From Butyrivibrio sp. M55 (GTDB lineage: Bacteria > Bacillota > Clostridia > Lachnospirales > Lachnospiraceae): a stretch of 64,000 nt of DNA. The notes beneath the pieces were generated by a model. The model made no database searches and was not told the origin of the DNA. It saw only the letters and a program-made list of their open reading frames with translations. Below, one piece after another: positions 24,621 through 33,433 of the stretch (its first letter is position 1; each line of letters begins with the position of its first letter). The DNA lies in NCBI RefSeq assembly GCF_900116865.1, contig NZ_FPCD01000010.1, positions 62,001-126,000 of the forward strand, given 5' to 3'. Both the position numbers and the translations under genes were made by a program.

Positions 24621-26511
24621 CCGCTTTATGAACCAGTCCTTTTTGTGCATTCAAAAATTCTATATAGTCGTTTTCAGGAACGGGTCTCGAATAATAAAAG
24701 CCCTGAAGATATTCTACACCGTTATCGATAAGAATTCTTGCCTGTTCCAGGGTCTCAACACCCTCCGCAAGCACATGGAGTCCGTTTTTCTTCATAAAAT
24801 CTATCGTATGTTTGAGCACGTTGAGCTTCTCGGGATTCTCCGGATCAAGGCAGTTCCATATAAACTCCCTGTCCATCTTAATAAGCACATAATCAAGCTT
24901 AAGAAGTTCCAAAAGACCGGAATCTCCCGCGCCAAAATCATCCATAGAGAAAGTAAATCCCTGCTCACGCATTTTTTTGAAATTTTCTTTAAACGTCGCA
25001 TCGCCCGTTATATGGGCCGTATCTGTAATCTCAAAATTGATGTAGTTAGGCGGAATGTGATATTTTTCCATCTTTCTGAAAAGTCTCTCATGTGTATGCG
25101 CATCAACCGCCTCATTTCCTGACAGATTAACCTCAATCGTCTTGATTCCGTAGCTTGACAGATTCTCTTTTGCAATAAAAGAGCAGACTTTCTCAAATAC
25201 AAGATCGTCAATTTCCTGAACAAGCCCGCACCTCTCGGCAATCGGGATAAAATCTTCGGGTGAGATATATTTTTCGCCGTCGCGTCTGCGAAGCCTTACA
25301 AGAGCTTCCGCAGAGGAAAAAGATCCTTCTTTGACACTGAGGATTGGCTGATAATAAACGTCAAAGCTCTTATCCTTCACAGCCTGTCTGACAACATCCT
25401 CTATCGTATTTCTGTAAACCATCTTATCGACTATGTTTTCATCAATCACAATGTTGGGTGAAGACTGTGCATAGGCGTATTCTCCGGACACATATGTAAG
25501 AATCTGCATAGCCTTATCAAGCTCTTTTACAATACGCGGAGCCTCAACAACCGAGAACGTAAACCTGTAGCTTCCCGCGCCGATGCCCTTATACAGATTG
25601 ATTGCCGACATGAAACGCTCAACAATATCCGCTCTTCTCGTTATAAAACTAAGCGTATTCCAGCTCGACATGTACGCATTCAGCTGGTAGTCGGAATGTG
25701 CGAACTCGGCAACCTTCCTCTGCTCCTCTTCAAGCGCTTTTCTCGCTGAGTCGGTGAAAAGAATATTCTTCTCAATAAAAATAACAGACATTATGAAAAA
25801 CGGTCTCGGCTGAGCGAAGCGCTCTGCAAGCATCGCAATAAAGGCATCTTTGTTCCTGACACCCGGAATACTCTTTTCATAATAATCTTTGGGATTTTCG
25901 ATAAATATGTAGATGATTATCGCAGAAATTATGATCGCAGCAGACGATATCTGCGTGCCCTTCCTGACAATTTGATATACAAACATCGCACACCAAAGAA
26001 GGTGAGAAACCAGAATTGCGGCAAATACTTCTTTTTTGGCTCTTCCGTTATAATTTATGGCAAGACTTATTGCCGCAACAGAATAAAGCATGCCCAAAAC
26101 ATAGCATATCGTAAGAAGCACAGGGCTTGAAGTCCCTCCAAACAAAGCTTTGGATGCTATAACGAGCAACACCCCGATACCCGCAGGCGCCGCAGATAGG
26201 CAGGCATATTTTGCCGAAATGCCTCTTTTAATTGTAAATCTTGAATATGTGTACAGACAAAGTGAAAATATAACCGCAAGAAGTGTGATCAGATACAGGC
26301 CTCTGGAAAGCCCCTGCACCCACAAGAACGATGCATCCGGATATACAAATGCGCCATACTCCACCATCTCAATTATTATATTTAAAACAGACAACACTAA
26401 GAAAAGACAGAACATACGCGTCGTGGAAAGCTGGAGTATGCTCTTTCTGATATAGATAAGCATCAAAATTCCAAGAACTAAAATTGCAATGATTAGTGTA
26501 CGTATTTCCAT
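24601..26511 (-). CDS. membrane-bound c-di-GMP phosphodiesterase (EAL domain)
   Basis: 636 residues. The N-terminal 205 residues form about six or seven membrane helices, probably a sensor. A middle region (about 215-345) is a degenerate GGDEF-like fold without a GGDEF motif. The EAL domain is C-terminal, from about 370. Catalytic residues look intact: E402 in AEALVRL, EVNLSGNE, FEITD, the DDFGAGDSG pair of Asp, Lys in VLIKMD, and AEGVET. It should therefore degrade c-di-GMP and shift cells towards motility, which fits the chemoreceptor gene in this window. Confidence 0.9.
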   Translation of the reverse strand: MEIRTLIIAILVLGILMLIYIRKSILQLSTTRMFCLFLVLSVLNIIIEMVEYGAFVYPDASFLWVQGLSRGLYLITLLAVIFSLCLYTYSRFTIKRGISAKYACLSAAPAGIGVLLVIASKALFGGTSSPVLLTICYVLGMLYSVAAISLAINYNGRAKKEVFAAILVSHLLWCAMFVYQIVRKGTQISSAAIIISAIIIYIFIENPKDYYEKSIPGVRNKDAFIAMLAERFAQPRPFFIMSVIFIEKNILFTDSARKALEEEQRKVAEFAHSDYQLNAYMSSWNTLSFITRRADIVERFMSAINLYKGIGAGSYRFTFSVVEAPRIVKELDKAMQILTYVSGEYAYAQSSPNIVIDENIVDKMVYRNTIEDVVRQAVKDKSFDVYYQPILSVKEGSFSSAEALVRLRRRDGEKYISPEDFIPIAERCGLVQEIDDLVFEKVCSFIAKENLSSYGIKTIEVNLSGNEAVDAHTHERLFRKMEKYHIPPNYINFEITDTAHITGDATFKENFKKMREQGFTFSMDDFGAGDSGLLELLKLDYVLIKMDREFIWNCLDPENPEKLNVLKHTIDFMKKNGLHVLAEGVETLEQARILIDNGVEYLQGFYYSRPVPENDYIEFLNAQKGLVHKADGTADR

Positions 26512-26573
26512 ATTTTAATTATAATCTTTCTTTTAGGTGTTGTATATAAAATACTCTTGTTCATTTTTATTAA

Positions 26574-26643
26574 TGTGATGCCTTGTTGATAATTTGAAAA
26601 ATTACTTTTGAAACAATTAATCAAACATCAGCAAGACATCACA
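26574..26643. repeat. imperfect inverted repeat before the EAL gene
   Basis: TGTGATG...CTTG...TGAT (26574-26590) pairs with ATCA...CAAG...CATCACA (26628-26643). It lies between the GH13 gene and the EAL gene; it could be a terminator or an operator. No T run flanks it. Confidence 0.5.
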
Positions 26644-26688
26644 CTAGCTTTATGTAGTTTGATATTCTCCATCACAAAATAGCACAAT

Positions 26689-27999
26689 TCACTTCTCGGT
26701 TTTAATCAGATAAGATGTGTACGGCGGTATATCAAGTCCTCCGCCAAAATCAATGTCTTCACCTGTGATAAGATCTATGCCGCAGCCTGCACCTGCATTG
26801 AAATCAGCATGGAAAGGTGCTTCATCCGCATTTATCACAGTAAGAACTCTCTCTCCCTCACCTGCGCGCTGGAATATGCACTGCCTGTTGGTAAGAAGAA
26901 GCGATGAAAAATCTCCGTAGTTAAGCGCCTTTGATTCTGCTTTAGCCTTGCATAGCTTTGCGATATGATCTGTAAGCTCGTTCCACTGTGGCTCTTCAAA
27001 GCACGGTCTGAGCGCAGGATCTCCCATCGATTTATCAGCTTTCTCGCCCCACTCACTTCCGTAATAGATTGTGGGAATGCCCGGCATTCCGAACATAAGC
27101 GTATAGATCAGCTTAAGATGCTCGGGGCGCTTAAGAATACTTGCAATCCTGCTGACATCATGATTATCAACAAATGACAAAAGATGTCTTCCTCTGTACA
27201 AGGTCCAATTCTCGGGACCGAACTGACGGAGCAGTGAATGAACTATCTCAAACAGGTTCATGCTGTTAAGCGCAGAAAACATGCCCTTATAGCACTCGTA
27301 GTTAGTCGCACTGTGACATAAGTCATCGCCCATTATCCTGTTATAATCGCCGCCGATCATTTCACCCGTCAGATAAAAGTCAGGTTTCATCGCAGTTGTC
27401 TCTCTTCTGAGAGTCCTAATAAAGTCCTGATCGAGGCAATAGGCAACATCAAGTCTGAGTCCGTCTATATCAAACTCTTTTACCCACAAGCGAATGCTCT
27501 CAAGAAGGTAGTCCGTGACCTGAGGGTTCTTAAGATTAAACTTCACAAGGTCGTAGTTGCCCTCCCAGCCTTCGTACCAAAGGCCGTCGTTGTAATTGCT
27601 GTTTCCGTCGAAGTTAATGTTGAACCAGTCTTTATATTGAGAATCCCATTTCTTTTCGCAAACATCGACAAAGCCAAAGAAGCCTCTTCCCGCATGGTTG
27701 AAGACTCCGTCCAATATAACTTTTATGCCTTCTTTGTGGAGCGCGTCGCAAACTTTGGCAAAATCCTCGTTCGTGCCGAGTCTTACGTCTATCTTCTTGT
27801 AATCCCTGGTGTTGTAGCCGTGAGTGTCCGACTCAAAGACAGGATTAAACAAAACCGCACCTACACCCAATTTTTTGAAATGCGGAATCCATTCAATGAC
27901 TTTTAAGATTCTGTGCTCAAGCTTCCCATCGTTTTCAAAGGGCGCACCGCAGAATCCTAAAGGATATATCTGGTAAAAAGAAGTTTCATATGCCCACAT
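26689..27999 (-). CDS. GH13 alpha-amylase family glycosidase, cytoplasmic
   Basis: 436 residues, no signal peptide. The (beta/alpha)8 barrel has the four GH13 regions: DGVFNHAGRG (97-106); GLRLDVA with nucleophile D184; TGEMIG with acid/base E213; FVDNHDVSR with D281. A short C-terminal beta domain follows. Small intracellular GH13 enzymes of this kind cut maltodextrins or related alpha-glucans (neopullulanase, maltodextrin glucosidase). It stands alone between the EAL gene and the tRNA. Confidence 0.88.
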   Translation of the reverse strand: MWAYETSFYQIYPLGFCGAPFENDGKLEHRILKVIEWIPHFKKLGVGAVLFNPVFESDTHGYNTRDYKKIDVRLGTNEDFAKVCDALHKEGIKVILDGVFNHAGRGFFGFVDVCEKKWDSQYKDWFNINFDGNSNYNDGLWYEGWEGNYDLVKFNLKNPQVTDYLLESIRLWVKEFDIDGLRLDVAYCLDQDFIRTLRRETTAMKPDFYLTGEMIGGDYNRIMGDDLCHSATNYECYKGMFSALNSMNLFEIVHSLLRQFGPENWTLYRGRHLLSFVDNHDVSRIASILKRPEHLKLIYTLMFGMPGIPTIYYGSEWGEKADKSMGDPALRPCFEEPQWNELTDHIAKLCKAKAESKALNYGDFSSLLLTNRQCIFQRAGEGERVLTVINADEAPFHADFNAGAGCGIDLITGEDIDFGGGLDIPPYTSYLIKTEK

Positions 28000-28088
28000 A
28001 AAAAGCCTCCTTATTTACAATATTGAAATCACAATTATATTATATACCGATTTGTCTCAATTTTTTATTCAAATTTGAAAAATACGTG

Positions 28089-28117
28089 TTGACAATAGGC
28101 ATACCACGATGTATATT
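28089..28117 (+). promoter_or_regulatory. promoter of tRNA-Met
   Basis: Consensus TTGACA (28089-28094), exactly 17 bases, TATATT (28112-28117), about 40 bases before the tRNA. Confidence 0.85.
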
Positions 28118-28156
28118 ATCTAAGTCGGCTGTTTCAAACAGCTCTGACAAATAAAT

Positions 28157-28230
28157 GGCGAGATAGCTCAGTTGGCTAGAGCACGCGGTTCATACCCGCG
28201 GTGTCGAGGGTTCGAATCCCCCTCTCGCTA
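28157..28230 (+). tRNA. tRNA with CAT anticodon (elongator Met, or Ile2)
   Basis: 74-base cloverleaf: acceptor GGCGAGA paired with TCTCGCT (one G-T end pair), D arm with GCTCAGTTGGCTAGAGC, anticodon stem CGCGG/CCGCG with loop TTCATAC (CAT at 28191-28193), and T arm with GGTTCGAATCC. The discriminator is A; CCA is not encoded. The anticodon stem lacks the three G-C pairs of initiator tRNA, so it is elongator Met, or Ile2 if modified to lysidine. Confidence 0.95.
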
Positions 28231-28232
28231 CT

Positions 28233-28266
28233 GCCCGTAACCGCATGGTTGCGGGCTTTTTATTTT
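28233..28266 (+). terminator. terminator of tRNA-Met
   Basis: Stem GCCCGtAACC / GGTTgCGGGC followed by TTTTTATTTTT, directly after the tRNA. Confidence 0.9.
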
Positions 28267-28311
28267 TCCATGACATATTTTGTGTCATACTTTTAAGGAG
28301 TGACCTGTTCA

Positions 28312-29106
28312 TTAGTCTATAAAGAGCTCTTTGAGCATTCCGTTTATCCCCTTGATATCTAAAGGATTATCACTTGTTTCATATGTAAATATAAGATTCT
28401 TTCCCAGAAATATTCCATTTTTCCTATATTCATCGAGTTTATTCAAACACCCTTTTCTATATTCTTCATCATCCAAAAGTCCAAAATGCTCCAAGTATAT
28501 CTCTTCTCTATTCTTGATATTCAGTATTGTAAAATCAGGATATCTCACCACTCCTCCCATAACCAAAGGCCTTTCATAATGATATGGTATCCCCAGATTA
28601 TAAAGCATATCTGCCAATATGGATTCTGACTTTGATCTTACTTTTTCACCTCTTATAGTGTCATATTTTTTATTTTCAGGCATATATGGATTTGATTGAA
28701 AGCTCTGTGACTGCCATTTCATGGCATATAGATCATCAGTGATGATGTAAGGCGTGACAAGTTTTTGGCGTTCGGATGAAAGATTTGTGAAGATTGATTC
28801 AGCGGTTTTCCGCTTAAAACGCTTTATAAACTTATCTATACTGTCAAACTCTTTTCTTGCTTGCTTCAGAAATTGCTTGTTATAGCTTTTCTGTGCCAAA
28901 TTTCTCGCAATATTTACATTGTCCATTGGAATATACTCTTCCGATAGATTTGTATAATCTAACACTTTATAATAACGTATCTGATGATCCGATCTGCTTA
29001 TCCTAAGTTTTCCTTCAGGGAATTTCTTCTCGTCTTTTTCTGCAACTTTTATAGCATTCTTTAAAAGAATCTGTCGTTGCTCCAGTCGCTTGATTACTTT
29101 ATTCAT
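28312..29106 (-). CDS. PD-(D/E)XK nuclease-like protein
   Basis: 264 residues. The C-terminal third shows a pattern of PD-(D/E)XK enzymes: E161 in RSKSESILADML, P190-D191 in RYPDFTIL and E206 in IYLEHFG, then DDEEYRKGC and KLDEYRKNGI. The same PDF...EHFG/LEYR pattern is known from domains attached to some helicases and restriction-like proteins. The N-terminal 140 residues are charged and helical. The usual Lys after the acidic residue is replaced by His207, as in that subgroup. It stands alone; hairpin array 2 begins 82 bases upstream. A role in DNA defence or repair is possible but not shown. Confidence 0.7.
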   Translation of the reverse strand: MNKVIKRLEQRQILLKNAIKVAEKDEKKFPEGKLRISRSDHQIRYYKVLDYTNLSEEYIPMDNVNIARNLAQKSYNKQFLKQARKEFDSIDKFIKRFKRKTAESIFTNLSSERQKLVTPYIITDDLYAMKWQSQSFQSNPYMPENKKYDTIRGEKVRSKSESILADMLYNLGIPYHYERPLVMGGVVRYPDFTILNIKNREEIYLEHFGLLDDEEYRKGCLNKLDEYRKNGIFLGKNLIFTYETSDNPLDIKGINGMLKELFID

Positions 29107-29187
29107 TTATATTGTCCTCTTTCTATTTTATGTGATACAGCATCATACAAGAATATGCTTCATACTTGCACCTATTTTTCTTGCGAT

Positions 29188-29593
29188 ATGACTTTTTCTT
29201 ACAAATTCATTCTAAAAAGTCATGGATTCTCTTATGTATCTTTATGATTTTCAATTGATTTATGACTTTTTTGAATGTTCTTGCTTTAAAAAGTCATGCT
29301 TTTCTCCCTCTTATATGTCCAATTCATGCTTATCGCATGACCTTTTTTAGCATTATTTCTCAAAAAAGTCATATCCTGCCTTCCCTTAGCATTCCAACTA
29401 TCGCTTATCGCATGACTTTTTTAGCATTCTCTCTCAAAAAAGTCATATCCTGCTCTTTCTTAGCATTCCAACTATCGCTTATCGCATGACTTTTTTAGCA
29501 TTTTCTCTCAAAAAAGTCATATCCTGCTCTTTCTTAGCATTCCAACTATCGCTTACCGCATGACTTTTTAGCTTCTTGGCATAAAAAAGTCAT
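29188..29593. repeat. hairpin array 2: six palindromes every 74-75 bp
   Basis: Six palindromes of 34-36 bp at 29188-29223, 29262-29297, 29337-29372, 29412-29446, 29486-29520 and 29560-29593. Each is ATGACTTTTT(T), a loop, (A)AAAAAGTCAT; unit 3 has ATGACCTTTTTT. Start spacing is 74, 75, 75, 74, 74. Spacers are 38-40 bases. The last three spacers are nearly identical (they share CATTCCAACTATCGCTTA), while the first two differ. It lies in the 29107-29959 gap, 5' of the nuclease-like gene. Confidence 0.92.
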
Positions 29594-29752
29594 ACCGCAA
29601 CATCTTTATCACAGTTCTACTAAAATTTATCTTCACAGCTCAAACAAAAGCTCCCAAATAGAGCCTCTCTACAAAGCATTCTCAAATACATCCCAAATAC
29701 ACTGCTAAATTCTCAGTGAAAATCCTTATCCGAACGGATAACTCATGATACT

Positions 29753-29770
29753 GGCGCCGGAACCGGCGCC
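29753..29770. repeat. GC-rich palindrome GGCGCCGG-AA-CCGGCGCC
   Basis: Perfect 8-bp arms with a 2-base centre, GC-rich within AT-rich DNA. It lies in the gap between array 2 and the MATE gene. Could be a protein-binding site or a transcription-stop hairpin; nothing else is recognisable in 29600-29959. Confidence 0.6.
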
Positions 29771-29959
29771 CGAATAATATACACAACAATATAAAAGCAG
29801 AAACCATTCTATCACAAAGTAAAAGCTCTCACAAGCCTGCATCACTTCTTAGCGTAACTCCAATGCACAATCACGCTCCGCTACGCCCTTTCACGAATCC
29901 CAATATTATTCCTCCACCAATATACGAATCCGTCACCTTATCACTACGCCTTTCCGCGC

Positions 29960-31315
29960 TTATTCCACAACTTTATGAATCCACTTCTTGCTCGCAAACC
30001 TTATCGTGAATATGATTGCCCTTATTCCCCAGTCGCAGAACATGCCGATCCAAACACCCATGGCGCCGATATGCGCAACGCGGATGAGGTAAGTTGCAAG
30101 TGATACTCTGCAAAGCCACATGGTAAGCGTTGATACGATCATCGAAAACCTGACATCTCCTGCAGCTCTCATACCATAAGCCGTCACAAATGAAGGAGAC
30201 CAGAAAATAGGCTTAATAAGCGTAATCCAGCCCATCATATAGATACACTGTCTCGCACTCTCAGAAGGCATTCCCGCTAGCACTGTTACCGGCCTCGCAA
30301 TCGCATATGCAATGAGGCAACTCGTAAGAACCGCTATATATCCCCATTTGATCATCTTCTTGGTATAAAAAACAGCTTCATCCTTCTTGCCTGCGCCAAG
30401 GCACTGCCCAACAATAGTCATAAGACCGATTCCGACTCCGACACCTGCCACGCCGTTTACATTCTCCAGAATAACAGTCATAGACTGCGCCGCAATGGTT
30501 ATCGTCCCGAGCGTTGAAACAGATGACTGAATCGCAAGTCTTCCAAACTGGAACATGGAATTCTCGATTCCGTTCGGCACACCCATAGCGAGAATCTTCT
30601 TAATGCTATGCTTATGCGGACGAATCTTCAGATAATCTCTCACAGATATCTCGTTCTTCTCGCTTCTGAGAAGCACCAGCAACACAACAGCATTAAACAT
30701 CCTTGAAACAAGCGTAGATGTTGCCGCACCCGCAACGCCCATCCTGAAAACATAGATGAGCACGGCATTCCCCACAACATTAAGCATATTTGAAATAATA
30801 GCAATCTTCATGGGAAGCCCCGTATTTGCCTGCGCCCTGAAAATCGCGCTGGACGCCGCTGCAAGCGATACAAACGGATATGATATTATGGTCAAAAGAA
30901 AATAAATCTGCGAAGCTCTCATTACATCAGCCTCAACCTCGCCAAATATAAGGCTTAAAAGTCTTGTCCTGAAAATCAGTCCCAGAATTGTCATAAAAAG
31001 AGAAATCGAAAGAGAAACCAAAAGCACCTGTCTTGCAGAGTCATTGGCCTTTTTGAGATTTTTCTGACCTATATAGTTGGAGCATATGATAACTCCGCCC
31101 GTTGCCATTGCATTAAACGCCTGAACAACAAGTAGATTTACAGCATCAACAAGCGACACTCCCGAAAGAGCCGCAGGTCCGACGGTACTTACCATCATGG
31201 AATCTGCCATGCCCATAAGGGAAGTGAGGAATTGTTCAGCTATAATAGGAATCAGCAACAGAAATAGTTTCCTGTTGCTGAACATATGATTAGATTCGGA
31301 TATTTGTTTACTCAT
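29960..31315 (-). CDS. MATE family efflux transporter
   Basis: 451-residue protein with about 12 membrane helices in two repeats (LLLIPIIAEQFLTSLMGMADS begins helix 1; the second half starts near KKILAMGVPNGIENSMFQFG). MATE proteins export cationic drugs or metabolites using a Na+ or H+ gradient; the substrate is unknown. The ATG at 31315 is chosen because GGGAAAC lies eight bases upstream; a longer frame to 31396 runs through a palindromic spacer and adds unrelated residues. Confidence 0.92.
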   Translation of the reverse strand: MSKQISESNHMFSNRKLFLLLIPIIAEQFLTSLMGMADSMMVSTVGPAALSGVSLVDAVNLLVVQAFNAMATGGVIICSNYIGQKNLKKANDSARQVLLVSLSISLFMTILGLIFRTRLLSLIFGEVEADVMRASQIYFLLTIISYPFVSLAAASSAIFRAQANTGLPMKIAIISNMLNVVGNAVLIYVFRMGVAGAATSTLVSRMFNAVVLLVLLRSEKNEISVRDYLKIRPHKHSIKKILAMGVPNGIENSMFQFGRLAIQSSVSTLGTITIAAQSMTVILENVNGVAGVGVGIGLMTIVGQCLGAGKKDEAVFYTKKMIKWGYIAVLTSCLIAYAIARPVTVLAGMPSESARQCIYMMGWITLIKPIFWSPSFVTAYGMRAAGDVRFSMIVSTLTMWLCRVSLATYLIRVAHIGAMGVWIGMFCDWGIRAIIFTIRFASKKWIHKVVE

Positions 31316-31354
31316 ATTTGTTTCCCATAAAAACCACAAACGTTCGCGATATAC

Positions 31355-31447
31355 GGATTGCTCCGCGCTGACGCGCTCCCGCAATCCTACGGACATTCGG
31401 AAATCGTCGCACTCACTTCGTTCGCACTCCTTCTTTCCTCATGTCCG
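31355..31447. repeat. nested palindromic spacer element
   Basis: GGATTGC (31355-31361) pairs with GCAATCC (31381-31387), enclosing CGCG-CTGA-CGCG. CGGACAT (31390-31396) pairs with ATGTCCG (31441-31447), enclosing TCGCACTCACTTCGTTCGCA. Unlike the flanking DNA in base content, so it may be a small mobile palindromic element. Confidence 0.55.
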
Positions 31448-31461
31448 TTATGTCATTTCAT

Positions 31462-31502
31462 AAGCACAGTTTTTCATGCAAGCATGGAAAAAACTGTGCT
31501 TA
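31462..31502. terminator. terminator after argS
   Basis: Stem AAGCACAGTTTTT / AAAAAACTGTGCTT, 18 bases past the argS stop, with A/T runs inside the stem. Confidence 0.7.
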
Positions 31503-31519
31503 CTCATTCCATATATCGC

Positions 31520-33289
31520 TCACATTCTCTCCGGCGCACTGAAGCCGAGGAGATCAATTCCTGTCTCAAGGACCTTAAGTGTTATCGCAAGAAGAGCGAT
31601 GTAGCTCTCCTTCTTGTACTCATCTGTCTCGGCAAGGATTCTGGTTCCGTGGTAGAAACTGTTGAATGCATTGCTGAGGTCGTAGATGTATGCGCAGATT
31701 CTGTTAGGTGCAAGATCTTTGGCTGCGCTCTCAACCGAATCGGCAAATCTTGTAAGAAGAAGCATGAGGCTCTTCATAGCATCGCTGTCGGGATTACCAA
31801 GCTTTGCATCCTTGATGTTTCCGCCCGCTTCCTCGAACTTCTTGAGGATAGACTTGATACGGACCATTGTGTAAAGGATGTACGGGCCTGTATCTCCCTC
31901 GAAAGAAGTGAATTTATCAATATCAAATATATAATCCTTTGAAGGCTGGTTTGAAAGATCTCCGTACTTGATGGCAGATACTGCAACCTTGTGCGCTGTA
32001 TCTTTTGCCTCCTCATCAGAAATCTCAGGATTACCCTCCTTGATTCTTGCAAACATCTTCTCATCAATCTCAGAAATGAGATTCTCAAGACGCATTACAC
32101 CGCCCTCTCTTGTCTTGAAAGGCTTGCCGTCAGCGCCATTCATTGTTCCGAAGCCTACAAAGTGAAGCTCTGTCTCGGGCATAACGAGCTTTGTCTTTCT
32201 TGCACAACGGAATACCTGTGTGAAATAAAGCTCCTGTCTCTTATCAACAACATAGATGATTCCCTGAGGATGAACCTCGTCCATACGCTGTCTGATAGTC
32301 GCAAGATCGGTTGTGTTGTACAAAGAAGCTCCGTCTGACTTAAGGATCATGCAAGGCGGAATCTCTTTTGTATCATTCTCCTCTGCAACGTCAACTACAA
32401 GCGCCCCCTGGCTCTCATGCGCATATCCCTTGCTCTTCATGTACTCAACCATGTCAGGGATTGCTACGTGCGCGTCAGACTCACCTTTCCAGAGGTCAAA
32501 AGATACTCCGAGCTTGTTATAGTTCTTCTTAAGATCTTCTACAGACACATTCAAAATGTGATGCCAAAGAGCTCTGTAAGGCTTGTATCCGTCCTGTAAA
32601 AGCTTGGTTGCTTCCATAGCCTCAGCTTTAAATGCCTCATCCTCCTTGGACTTCTTGCTTGCCGCAGGATAAATCTCCTCAAGCTCTGATACGGTAAAAG
32701 GCGCCTCCTTGGGATAAGAGCCTGTATAATCGGGATCAAAGTAGCAAAGATCGGGCTTTCTCTCCTTGAGACCCGTGATAACAAGTCCCATCTGAAGTCC
32801 CCAGTCACCGAGATGAACGTCACCGATAATCTTATTTCCTGTGTATCTCAAGATTCTCTTGATACTCTCTCCGATAACAGCTGAACGAAGATGTCCCACG
32901 TGAAGGGGCTTTGCAACGTTAGGTCCGCCGTAATCGATGATATATGAAGGCTCATGACCTGGCATTGTAACACCCATGTGCTTCTCATGAAGCATCTTTA
33001 CGATGTAACCTCTTGCAAAATCACCGCTCACGATGATATTGAGAAATCCCGGCTTAACCGACTCAACTTTCTCAAACATCTCGTTGCCTGCAAGATTTGC
33101 AGCAACATCATCAGCGATCATAAACGGAGCCTTGCCGTACTTCTTGGCACCCGCCATTGCACCGTTACACTGATACTCGCACAGATCGGGCCTGTTCGAA
33201 ATGGTAACCCTTCCGAGCTCCCTGTCATATCCGGCCTTCTCAAACGCATCTCCGACTTCCTTTGAAATAATCTCTAATACTTTATCCAA
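31520..33289 (-). CDS. argS: arginyl-tRNA synthetase
   Basis: 589-residue class I synthetase. The N-terminal Add1 domain is followed by YGGPNVAKPLHVGHLRSA with the HVGH signature, the catalytic core (GDWGLQMGLVITGL, SDGASLYNTTDLATI), and the C-terminal DALR anticodon-binding domain (LNDP-like end, LLGFSAPERM). Charges tRNA-Arg. The start codon is TTG at 33289: AAGAAGG lies seven bases upstream, an in-frame TAG is six codons upstream, and no ATG fits. Confidence 0.96.
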   Translation of the reverse strand: MDKVLEIISKEVGDAFEKAGYDRELGRVTISNRPDLCEYQCNGAMAGAKKYGKAPFMIADDVAANLAGNEMFEKVESVKPGFLNIIVSGDFARGYIVKMLHEKHMGVTMPGHEPSYIIDYGGPNVAKPLHVGHLRSAVIGESIKRILRYTGNKIIGDVHLGDWGLQMGLVITGLKERKPDLCYFDPDYTGSYPKEAPFTVSELEEIYPAASKKSKEDEAFKAEAMEATKLLQDGYKPYRALWHHILNVSVEDLKKNYNKLGVSFDLWKGESDAHVAIPDMVEYMKSKGYAHESQGALVVDVAEENDTKEIPPCMILKSDGASLYNTTDLATIRQRMDEVHPQGIIYVVDKRQELYFTQVFRCARKTKLVMPETELHFVGFGTMNGADGKPFKTREGGVMRLENLISEIDEKMFARIKEGNPEISDEEAKDTAHKVAVSAIKYGDLSNQPSKDYIFDIDKFTSFEGDTGPYILYTMVRIKSILKKFEEAGGNIKDAKLGNPDSDAMKSLMLLLTRFADSVESAAKDLAPNRICAYIYDLSNAFNSFYHGTRILAETDEYKKESYIALLAITLKVLETGIDLLGFSAPERM

Positions 33290-33433
33290 ATCAAAACCTT
33301 CTTTCTAAAAGCTTTTTATTTCCGTAAAAAGAAACACCGATCCAGTATTTCTTTAGATTACCAACTACACGATTTTATCAAAATCTACTATCTATGGCAA
33401 CGTCAAATGCTCTGCGCCGCATATACAGCCGCT

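Noticed and set aside
29262..29489. 75-residue open frame across hairpin array 2
   Set aside because: It only exists because the array units are in frame; the translation repeats with the palindrome and has no ribosome binding site.
29960..31396. Longer MATE protein starting at 31396
   Set aside because: The extra 27 residues are translated palindromic spacer DNA, with no ribosome binding site, whereas 31315 has GGGAAAC in the right place.
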